A stretch of 8,686 nucleotides of DNA, taken from the NCBI GenBank assembly GCA_025353235.1, contig JANXQZ010001141.1, positions 1 to 8,686 on the forward strand. The letters are read 5' to 3'. Every line of letters begins with the position of its first letter. Positions within the stretch are counted from its first letter, which is position 1. Positions 1 through 5,624 of the stretch are shown here, piece by piece. Both the position numbers and the translations under genes were made by a program. The notes beneath the pieces were generated by a model that did no database searches, was not told the DNA's origin, and worked only from the letters and a program-made list of their open reading frames with translations. This DNA comes from Bryobacterales bacterium (lineage in GTDB: Bacteria > Acidobacteriota > Terriglobia > Bryobacterales > Bryobacteraceae).

Positions 1-79
1 CTTGGAAACCCACCTTGGCGGCTTGTGCGGCTGCATCTTGACAGGAGTGCCGCCGCCGTGAACGCGGCCACACCCGCAG

Positions 80-137
80 TTTTACCGAGGTGGAATTCTA
101 CTTCAAGTAAAACTCTGTGTAGGCGGCCATTCTACTT
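80..137. repeat. Short repeats in the gene-free left edge
   Basis: Bases 1-212 contain no reading frame that looks like a protein. The segment does hold a repeated motif: TTTTAC at 80-85, then ATTCTACTT at 95-103 and again at 129-137, 34 bases apart. The first ATTCTACTT runs into the small inverted repeat TACTT-C-AAGTA (99-109). Repeated transposase-binding sites of this general kind occur at the ends of some insertion sequences, for example the IS21 family, so this could be a decayed element end. No transposase is visible and the repeats are short, so chance is a serious alternative. Confidence 0.25.
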
Positions 138-212
138 GGGTTGTATAGGGCAGGGTTTGACGCTGCTCCGGTCTCGTCAGGCTACTTTCTCTTACTGCAA
201 ATCCGGCCCGAT

Positions 213-995
213 TTAGAGCTTGAGGCGGCACACGACTCCCACATCGTCGCAGTACCACAGATGACCCTGCCAGATTGTCATGCCATGCGGTAACGGGTCC
301 GAATCCGCCAACTGAATCCGCTCCACCATCTCGCCCGTCTTCGGATCGTGCTTGAAAAAGGCATTAAGATTGGAATCCGTCACCCAGAGATATCGCCCTT
401 CCCAGCCAATCCCGTGCGGACGATTTCCCGCTGTCGGAAACTTTGCCTGCACCACCCAGGTCTTCGGATCCACGCAGTAAACTTCCCGTGCAGGCGGCAC
501 CGCAAACCACAGTTTGCCATCGCGCCACTCTTGCCCGTGAGCCCCGGTTCCTGCTGCCTTGCTGCCTGGCAACGCGCCCGGGGTTTTGGGTCGACCTGCC
601 GCCAGAGGGCTGGACCGCGCTGGAGCGTCGCCCGTCATCTGGTATATCACCCCGGCGCCGGGCGTGAAGCGGCGCTCCATCGTTTTACCGGTCGTCGCAT
701 CCACTCGGACGATCTCGCGGCTATAGGTCGATCCAATCCAGAGCGAGCCCCCATCGTAAGTAATGCCGCTCGACTTGTCCGTCTCGGTTTCGAACTGACG
801 CAGAACCGTTCCGTCGGAATAGCTCACCAGATAGGCCTTGTTGCCTGCGCCTTGGTCCATGATCCATAGGCCTTCCGCAGTCGCCTGCAGTCCGTTCGGC
901 TGAGGCCCCGGCGACTTGAACACAGTCTCCACTTTGCGCGTCTTGCGAAGCGGGAGGACTGCCGTCGCCAGTGCCAGGAAATTCCTCCGGTTCAT
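213..995 (-). CDS. Exported Vgb-like beta-propeller protein (260 aa)
   Basis: The N-terminus (MNRRNFLALATAVLP) has a twin-arginine followed by a short hydrophobic stretch, resembling a weak Tat leader, so export to the periplasm is likely. The rest is a run of beta-propeller blades of the Vgb/SMP-30-like or quinoprotein-like type: repeated LWI/LWF/LWV strands with Asp-containing turns, for example GGSLWIGSTYSREIVRVD, DGKLWFAVPPAREVYCVD and GRYLWVTDSNLNAFFKHD. About residues 120-145 are a Pro/Ala/Gly-rich insert between blades. No catalytic motif can be named; a sensing, binding or lyase role is possible. An open frame continues upstream to 1265, but that part looks non-protein-like. The start at 995 is preferred because it carries the leader and overlaps the upstream gene's stop as ATGA (995-992), which implies translational coupling. 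Confidence 0.8.
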   Translation of the reverse strand: MNRRNFLALATAVLPLRKTRKVETVFKSPGPQPNGLQATAEGLWIMDQGAGNKAYLVSYSDGTVLRQFETETDKSSGITYDGGSLWIGSTYSREIVRVDATTGKTMERRFTPGAGVIYQMTGDAPARSSPLAAGRPKTPGALPGSKAAGTGAHGQEWRDGKLWFAVPPAREVYCVDPKTWVVQAKFPTAGNRPHGIGWEGRYLWVTDSNLNAFFKHDPKTGEMVERIQLADSDPLPHGMTIWQGHLWYCDDVGVVCRLKL

Positions 996-1213
996 ATGTC
1001 CAATCCCAGAGGACGCTTGGGGACTTCGTCTCGCGGTCGCTTCCTCCGTCGCCCCGTCAACTCCATTGCAACCGCTAGCAACAACCCTACTGTTAAGCCG
1101 AGTACGCCGAACAGCCATGTGCCCGACCAGTGCCGTCCGCTCAGAACTCGCAGCCATAACGCCGCGATAAGGCCAAGACAAACAAAAATTCGCAACAATT
1201 GCCGGACAGACAT
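992..1213 (-). CDS. Small two-helix membrane protein (73 aa), unknown function
   Basis: Two hydrophobic segments are visible (about residues 6-25 and 31-53), followed by an Arg/Lys-rich tail (TGRRRKRPRDEVPKRP) likely to stay in the cytoplasm. No family is recognised. Its stop TGA (994-992) overlaps the ATG of the downstream beta-propeller gene (995-993), so the pair is probably one operon and may act together at the membrane. The ribosome site is weak (GAAG close to the start). It is the first gene on the minus side of a short gap facing the protease-phospholipase gene. The clear hydrophobic pattern and the exact stop/start overlap are the reasons for calling it real. Confidence 0.65.
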   Translation of the reverse strand: MSVRQLLRIFVCLGLIAALWLRVLSGRHWSGTWLFGVLGLTVGLLLAVAMELTGRRRKRPRDEVPKRPLGLDI

Positions 1214-1280
1214 GCTTCATTATGAAACGAAATGGAAGTTGCAGCCACATCTTCGTTAGATTCAATTAAGGAGCCTCCAC
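1214..1280. promoter_or_regulatory. Divergent intergenic region, inferred promoters
   Basis: This 67-base gap separates two genes reading outward, so promoters for both are expected here or just inside the neighbours. Only one element is clear: AAGGAG at 1268-1273, seven bases before the ATG at 1281, a strong ribosome site for the plus-strand gene. I could not find a convincing -35/-10 pair for either direction. Confidence 0.4.
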
Positions 1281-3494
1281 ATGGGTACACAAACCAGTCT
1301 GAGCAAAGACTTCAACATGCTCTCCCTCATCGATCTGCTGGAAGCGAGGGATCTCTTCCACGTCCACCTCATGCGCAAGCAAAACGTGGTCGGAACGGCG
1401 GTTGGACGTTATCTGATCCGAAATGCGGGAGTGCCCGACAACGCTCCGCGCACGCTTGCCAATTCACAGGTCAAAGATATCTCGTGGCCTTGCGTGATGG
1501 TCTTCGTGGATAGCTGGGCGGACGCCGCCACCTTCGGCGCCGACCGCAAGCTGCAGGCCGATGACTTCGTCCCGAGAGCGATCTACATGCCGGACGGCCG
1601 CACCGTGCCAATCTGCGTCGTGGAAGCGCCTCGCGATGAATCCGACCCGGTTCCTCTCACCGAGACTGCCCGCAGTCTTAACTTTCCGTCCAACCTGGTA
1701 GGCGGCGGCTATCCGGTGATCGCCGAGGTTCAAGATCAGGAGCACATCGCCTCCATCGGCTGCATGGTGACGGATGGGCATAAATCCTACGCGCTCACGA
1801 ACCGGCACGTTAGCGGCGGACCCGGCGAGGTGGTCTATTCGCTGCTCAATGGAAAGCGGGAGCGCATCGGTGTGAGCGCGGGCGCAGAACTGCAAATCAC
1901 CCGGCGTCGATTCTCCGAAGTTTACGATGGCTGGCCGGGCAAGGACGTATTCCTGAATCTTGACATCGGCCTGATTGAGATTGATGACCAAAGCCTCTGG
2001 ACGGCCCAAGTCTACGGCATCGGCGAGATCGGGCACATGGCCGACGTAAACATCCACACCATATCTCTGCGGCTGATCGGCTGTCCAGTCCGAGCGTATG
2101 GTTGCGCCTCCGGGCAAATGGCGGGACAGATCTTCGGCATGTTCTACCGCTATAAATCCGTGGGCGGCTTCGATTACGTGGCCGATTTCTTGATCGGACC
2201 GCAAAACGGCAAGGAACTGGCTACCCGTCCGGGCGACTCGGGAACTCTGTGGCTGCTCGATACGGGAGATGCCGAAGCGGGCTTGATGCCGCTCGCGTTG
2301 CAGTGGGGCGGCCATGTCTTTGTCGAGAAGAATAAGAAAACTCGCCTTCCGTTCGCTCTAGCTACGGGGCTTAGCAACGTGTGCAATTTGCTCGAGGTGG
2401 ATCTGGTTCGGGACTGGAACATCGGCAACGTCGACTATTGGGGATCGGTGGGCCACTACGCCATCGCCAACAAAGCCACCGATGCAATCGCGAATACTAA
2501 CCTCAAGGCGCTGATGAAGGCCAACCTCCAGAACATCACCTTTGACGCAGACCACATCCGCATCAAAGAACTGCAAGGCCTGAGCACCAAGCCTTTCGTG
2601 CCTCTGGCCGACGTTCCCGACTTGGTCTGGAAAATCGGGCATGGGAATCGAGGCGGCCCCGAGCATCCAAACCATTTCGCCGATATGGATCACCCCAGCA
2701 GCGAGGGCACTCTGCTCGAGCTTTGCAAAGGCAAGCCCGAGAATGTCTCCGTACCGGTGTGGCAGAAATATTACACCAATGTGAAAGACAGCAGTCGTGG
2801 ATTGCTTCCCTTCCGCGTTTGGCAGTTCTATCAAAGCATGGTCGAGTTCGTGAAGCAAGGCGACGTGAACAGCTTTGTTTGCGCCGCCGGGATCGTCTCG
2901 CATTACGTGGGTGACGCGTGCCAGCCTTTGCACATCTCTTACATGTTCAATGGCGATCCGGGCGACTTGGGCGCGGACGGCAATCCCCGTGCGACTGGAG
3001 TGCACGCGGCCTACGAAGATGACATGGTGAATCGACATACGGTGGAGATCTTCCAAGGTGTGGATGCTGGCTTGGCGGCGGCCAAGAAGCCGCGAGCGAT
3101 CGCGACCGGGCACGATGCAGGGGTGGCGGTGGTGGATCTTATGCAGAGCACTTTCGATCTGATTCAGCCGCCCTCGATCGTGAACGAGTTCAACAAGGCT
3201 AAGGCGGCTACGGGTGGGAGCAAGTCGGGCATCGCCGACGCTCTTTGGAGTGCGTTCGGCGGCTCGACGGTTAAGGTGATCGCTGACGGATGCGCCGCGC
3301 TGGCCGGTGTCTGGGACGCTGCTTGGGTGGCTGGCAATGGCGACCACAACATTCGCGCTGTCGGCGCGGTGGACCAGCAGGCCTTGATCGCGCTCTATCA
3401 GGATCACAAGTTCATGCCGTCGATGACTCTGGACCAGATTGGGACGGTTCTGACGGACGCGGCTGCTCCGACTCACAAGGCGGCAGGCAGGTAA
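1281..3494 (+). CDS. Nal1-like serine peptidase fused to zinc phospholipase C / S1-P1 nuclease domain (737 aa)
   Basis: Residues 1 to about 140 resemble the leading domain of bacterial Nal1-like peptidases. Residues about 145-375 are a trypsin-fold peptidase with triad His176 (LTNRHVSGG), Asp228 (LDIGLIEI) and Ser320 (RPGDSGTLW). The S1-pocket position six before Ser320 is Ala314, arguing against trypsin-like Lys/Arg preference. From residue 387 there is a phospholipase C / S1-P1 nuclease domain with all nine zinc ligands assignable: Trp387 and His392 (WGSVGH), Asp444, His465 (NHFADMD), His541, Asp545 and His551 (HYVGDACQPLH), His575 and Glu579 (HAAYE). Glu as last ligand matches phospholipase C rather than P1 nuclease, so the substrate (phospholipid or nucleic acid) is open. 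No signal peptide or membrane segment is seen, unusual for both domain types. In known relatives the Trp is the mature N-terminus; here it is internal and follows Tyr386. The start is fixed by AAGGAG at 1268-1273. A decayed amidohydrolase gene follows after one base. Confidence 0.88.
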   Translation: MGTQTSLSKDFNMLSLIDLLEARDLFHVHLMRKQNVVGTAVGRYLIRNAGVPDNAPRTLANSQVKDISWPCVMVFVDSWADAATFGADRKLQADDFVPRAIYMPDGRTVPICVVEAPRDESDPVPLTETARSLNFPSNLVGGGYPVIAEVQDQEHIASIGCMVTDGHKSYALTNRHVSGGPGEVVYSLLNGKRERIGVSAGAELQITRRRFSEVYDGWPGKDVFLNLDIGLIEIDDQSLWTAQVYGIGEIGHMADVNIHTISLRLIGCPVRAYGCASGQMAGQIFGMFYRYKSVGGFDYVADFLIGPQNGKELATRPGDSGTLWLLDTGDAEAGLMPLALQWGGHVFVEKNKKTRLPFALATGLSNVCNLLEVDLVRDWNIGNVDYWGSVGHYAIANKATDAIANTNLKALMKANLQNITFDADHIRIKELQGLSTKPFVPLADVPDLVWKIGHGNRGGPEHPNHFADMDHPSSEGTLLELCKGKPENVSVPVWQKYYTNVKDSSRGLLPFRVWQFYQSMVEFVKQGDVNSFVCAAGIVSHYVGDACQPLHISYMFNGDPGDLGADGNPRATGVHAAYEDDMVNRHTVEIFQGVDAGLAAAKKPRAIATGHDAGVAVVDLMQSTFDLIQPPSIVNEFNKAKAATGGSKSGIADALWSAFGGSTVKVIADGCAALAGVWDAAWVAGNGDHNIRAVGAVDQQALIALYQDHKFMPSMTLDQIGTVLTDAAAPTHKAAGR

Positions 3495-3919
3495 GGTGAC
3501 CCGCCGGACCATTCTGGCTGGAGTCGTCGCGGGGATAGGCGATCGCTTAGACGCTTCGCGCTCGCTCGTGATTGATACTCATGTTCACTTCTGCGATCGC
3601 TCTTCTGTTTCGCACCGTGTTGCCCGACGGCTTTCGCAGGCTGACCGGCTCGCCCGCACGGCAGGTTGCCCACTCTGGAGTTCCGCAAGCACCTTGATCG
3701 GTTCCAGAAGAACCGATTGTTTCGCGGTATACGCCTGGGGTTGGCCGATGCGGTTCCGGAGCTTCGTGTCGTGATCCTAAAGGCGGCAGTTGACCCTGCG
3801 AACACCTGTGGCTGCAACCAGCTATAAACACGCCGGGTGATGTGCGCCGCAGTTTAGATATTGGCATCGGCACGCACACATTTTCGAGCTTTCATCACGA
3901 TTTCTGGGCAAAGATGGCG

Positions 3920-3955
3920 GGCCGATTGCCAATCGGCCGCAGGTTGACAACCTGC
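3920..3955. repeat. Paired perfect palindromes (REP-like doublet)
   Basis: Two palindromes abut without a gap. 3920-3938 pairs GGCCGATTG with CAATCGGCC around one central C. 3939-3955 pairs GCAGGTTG with CAACCTGC around one central A. Both share the core form ..TTG-N-CAA.., so they look like variants of one unit. Similar palindrome pairs are, from memory, scattered between genes in Acidobacteriota and Verrucomicrobiota. They lie inside the 216-bp element, so they probably move with it. They could fold as hairpins in RNA or serve as a transposase-binding site. Confidence 0.75.
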
Positions 3956-3964
3956 CCTACAGCG

Positions 3965-3988
3965 AACGGCAGACGAACTGCCGTTTTT
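3965..3988 (+). terminator. Terminator-like hairpin at the element's right end
   Basis: AACGGCAG (3965-3972) and CTGCCGTT (3978-3985) form an 8-bp perfect stem with loop ACGAA, followed by a run of five T (3984-3988) on the plus strand. This has the form of a Rho-independent terminator for transcription coming from the protease-phospholipase gene. Because the right arm is also the element's terminal inverted repeat, the hairpin may be mainly a transposition structure that terminates transcription incidentally. Confidence 0.45.
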
Positions 3989-4163
3989 AGGGTGATAGAT
4001 CGCCTGCCTTTGAGTGACCGGCTGCGGATTCTGGGCCAGCGCCGGCAAGTTTACGCGAAGGTGTCGAACGGGAGGCATTCGGTCCCGACCGCATGGTCGC
4101 GCCATATGGTGAGGTTTCGCAGCGAAAGGCGCGGTGGGGAAACTCGAAAGGCCTAGCGAACGC

Positions 4164-4508
4164 CTAGGTATTTCGTGACAGGCCCTCGGATGAGGTGGGC
4201 TGCTGCAAGCGCAGGATAATGAATCCGCTCTCAGTGACCGCTCCCACAATCCGGTTCCAGACCACCTTCGCCTCCCCGCTCGCCAGCAGGTGCTGGAACT
4301 TCACCACTTGTCCGGATGCCAGCGCGGGATACTCGTGGGTCACCCGAAATCCGCTGCTGCTTTGATCCCTCAACCAGCCAGTCACCTCATGGCGCAAGGG
4401 ATCGTCGAAGGAGAACAAGACTTGGCCTTCCGCACGGAAGCGGTGTTCGTTCCGCTGTTCGGAATAGTCAGGAAGCATAGCTTCGGTCTGCCGGTGGCTG
4501 CAGTTCAT
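4164..4508 (-). CDS. PilZ-domain protein (114 aa), probable cyclic-di-GMP binder
   Basis: This is a single PilZ domain with both ligand-binding signatures: R19xxxR23 (RNEHR) near the start and D48xSxxG53 (DQSSSG) in the first strand region. PilZ proteins bind cyclic-di-GMP and alter partner proteins in motility, adhesion or exopolysaccharide control. There is no second domain, so it would act on a partner. It lies downstream of the sigma-54 activator gene on the same strand and overlaps its end, so co-expression is likely. The start is uncertain: the ATG at 4508 gives a 41-base overlap, while an internal ATG at 4478 (residue 11) leaves the whole domain and only an 11-base overlap. Neither has a strong ribosome site. 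Its stop overlaps the stop of the convergent amidohydrolase relic. Confidence 0.82.
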   Translation of the reverse strand: MNCSHRQTEAMLPDYSEQRNEHRFRAEGQVLFSFDDPLRHEVTGWLRDQSSSGFRVTHEYPALASGQVVKFQHLLASGEAKVVWNRIVGAVTESGFIILRLQQPTSSEGLSRNT

Positions 4509-5457
4509 ATATTTTCAACTTTCGGCTGAGTGTTCTGCGTGAAATTCCCAGCAGCTCCGCAGCACGCTGCTGATGGCCGTTCGTCTGCGCCAGCACTTTC
4601 ATGATGGTCACTCGCTCCATCCCGTCCAGGTTTGCGCCCTCGGAATGCCCGATGGAGATGGGCTGCCGGAAACCTTGCCTGCGGAGCGTCAGTTCGGAAC
4701 CGAGATCCGAACAGAGAATTCTGTCTTCCATCGCAAGGACAGCGGCCTTTGTCACCACGTTGCGAAGCTCGCGAATATTCCCCGGCCAAGCGTGCCTGCA
4801 CAGCAGCTCCCCTGCGTCGCTCGAAAAACTTCCATTAGGCCTGTATTGACGAAGGAAGTATTCCGCAAGCGGCAGGATGTCTTCCGTGCGCTCCCGCAAA
4901 GGCGGAACCCGAACACAGATTTGGCCCAGGCGGTGATAGAGGTCGCCTCGAAATCTGCCCTGCTCCACCATGCCTTCCAGATCCTGATTCGTGGCGGCCA
5001 CAATCCGCACATCCACGGAGACTTTCCGCACGCCTCCCAGCCGGTAATAGGGCGTGCCATCCAGAACCCGCAACAGCTTCACCTGCATGCGCGGCTCGAG
5101 TTCGCCGACCTCGTCCAGAAACAGCGTTCCCGAGTTTGCTAATTCGAAGAGTCCGGGTTTGGGCGACTCCGCACCGCTAAAGGCTCCCCGCTCGTATCCG
5201 AAGAGTTCGCTTTCCACGAGGTGCTCCGGGAGCGCCGCGCAGCTAACGTCCACCCAAGGTTTGGAACAGCGCAGCGAGTAATGATGCACCGCCCGCGCGA
5301 TCAGCTCTTTTCCCGAGCCGCTTTCTCCCTGAATCAGCACGGTCGCGTTGGTCTGCGCTACCCGCTCGATCATGCTGAAAACTTGGCGAATGGCGGGGCT
5401 GGCCAAGATGGCTGCCATTCCCAAGAAGACCCGCGACTCCGAACATGGCTTCATCAC
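4468..5457 (-). CDS. Sigma-54-dependent transcriptional activator, AAA+ plus Fis HTH, no receiver domain (329 aa)
   Basis: It remodels sigma-54 RNA polymerase to open promoters. The AAA+ domain starts almost at once (about residue 15): Walker A GESGSGKE at 44-51, the sigma-54 contact loop GAFSGA at 91-96 (Ser in place of the usual Thr), Walker B TLFLDE at 111-116, sensor RIVAATNQD, and the arginine-finger region [11 protein letters not shown]. The C-terminal Fis-type helix-turn-helix is at about 293-318 ([21 protein letters not shown]). There is no N-terminal receiver, GAF or PAS domain, so activity is either constitutive or controlled by a partner, as in PspF-type activators. AAGGAG at 5471-5466 lies eight bases before the ATG at 5457; a second ATG follows at once. 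The overlapping PilZ gene suggests a link to cyclic-di-GMP signalling, which is inference. Confidence 0.92.
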   Translation of the reverse strand: MMKPCSESRVFLGMAAILASPAIRQVFSMIERVAQTNATVLIQGESGSGKELIARAVHHYSLRCSKPWVDVSCAALPEHLVESELFGYERGAFSGAESPKPGLFELANSGTLFLDEVGELEPRMQVKLLRVLDGTPYYRLGGVRKVSVDVRIVAATNQDLEGMVEQGRFRGDLYHRLGQICVRVPPLRERTEDILPLAEYFLRQYRPNGSFSSDAGELLCRHAWPGNIRELRNVVTKAAVLAMEDRILCSDLGSELTLRRQGFRQPISIGHSEGANLDGMERVTIMKVLAQTNGHQQRAAELLGISRRTLSRKLKIYELQPPADRSYAS

Positions 5458-5491
5458 CGACTATTCTCCTTCGACGGCGGGTCAATAAGCC

Positions 5492-5522
5492 ATAGTACAG
5501 AGAGACAAAAAAACAATAGTAC
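5492..5522. repeat. Direct repeat ATAGTAC, 24-bp period, upstream of the sigma-54 activator
   Basis: ATAGTAC occurs at 5492-5498 and again at 5516-5522, one period of 24 bases (about two helical turns), with a run of seven A between them. They lie 35-65 bases upstream of the activator's start, where an operator for its own regulator could sit. No -24/-12 or clear -35/-10 promoter was found here. The repeats are short, so chance is possible. Confidence 0.25.
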
Positions 5523-5624
5523 GGAAGGAGCAACAAATCTAAGATGAATCTGAGCTTTTCGGCCTAAGTGCGCGGTACCAATAGACTGGACCGAACCGCC
5601 TCCCGTAATGGCGAGGGCCGGCCG

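Larger units (their letters stand above)
3776..3991. mobile_element. 216-bp MITE-like element with terminal inverted repeats and GTGAT target duplication
   Basis: The left end (3776-3789, CCTAAAGGCGGCAG) and the reverse complement of the right end (3978-3991, CCTAAAAACGGCAG) match at 12 of 14 bases. GTGAT flanks both sides (3771-3775 and 3992-3996), as a 5-bp target-site duplication would. The boundaries have independent support: deleting 3776-3991 plus one GTGAT joins the interrupted amidohydrolase codons into ELRVVIDRLPL, the expected family motif. The element has no transposase gene and would need one in trans. Inside it are two abutting perfect palindromes and a hairpin formed with the right end. 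A short frame in it (IGIGTHTFSSFHHDFW) faintly recalls a sugar-isomerase start but is not called. Type: MITE, or a REP-containing composite. Confidence 0.75.
3496..4167 (+). pseudogene. Decayed amidohydrolase (TIM-barrel) gene, frameshifted, deleted and split by an element
   Basis: Pieces of one amidohydrolase family (fuconolactonase-like, HxH metal site) occur in order but in different frames. 3496-3597 gives a GTG start, a Tat-like leader (TRRTILAG) and IDTHVHF. 3605-3649, shifted by one, gives LFRTVLPDGFRRLTG. 3678-3775, shifted again, gives EFRKHLDRFQKNRLFRGIRLG and ELRVV. After the inserted element, 3997-4069 gives IDRLPL and QVYAKVSN. 4075-4164 gives AFGPDRM and the terminal NSKGLANA before TAG at 4165-4167. 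Roughly half of a usual ~300-residue protein is missing, so several deletions occurred besides the insertion. The GTG lies one base after the stop of the protease-phospholipase gene, so the two were probably co-transcribed. The family is recalled from memory of its conserved blocks; the precise substrate cannot be named. The 3' end runs into the end of the convergent PilZ gene. Confidence 0.75.

Noticed and set aside
996..1265. Upstream extension of the Vgb-like protein to an ATG at 1265
   Set aside because: The added 90 residues are not family-like, bury the Tat-type leader, and overlap the better supported 73-aa membrane protein.
1464..2315. 283-codon antisense open frame across the peptidase domain
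   Set aside because: Same reason: a mirror frame of a gene with a clear catalytic triad, with no protein-like features of its own.
2358..3512. 384-codon open frame antisense to the C-terminal domain of the protease-phospholipase gene
   Set aside because: It lies wholly opposite a gene with nine assignable catalytic ligands, has no recognisable domain, and is Arg/His/Val-rich as expected from a mirror frame of GC-rich coding DNA.
3860..3915. Possible sugar-isomerase-like start (IGIGTHTFSSFHHDFW) inside the element
   Set aside because: Only a short resemblance from memory, with no continuation into the next conserved blocks; too weak to call.
3842..4156. 104-codon plus-strand frame starting in the mobile element
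   Set aside because: It is a chance join of element sequence with a fragment of the decayed amidohydrolase (VIDRLPL to QVYAKVSN); not a gene in its own right.
3854..4249. 131-codon minus-strand frame containing GCQPAADWQSA
   Set aside because: This peptide is simply the translation of the two palindromes; spurious frames of this kind are common wherever such repeats occur.
4573..5142. 189-codon plus-strand frame opposite the sigma-54 activator
   Set aside because: Shadow of a strongly recognised AAA+ gene; no domain or ribosome site.
5458..5624. Possible sigma-54 (-24/-12) promoter upstream of the activator gene
   Set aside because: Visual scan for GG-N10-GC with the usual TGGCAC/TTGC context gave no acceptable match on either strand.
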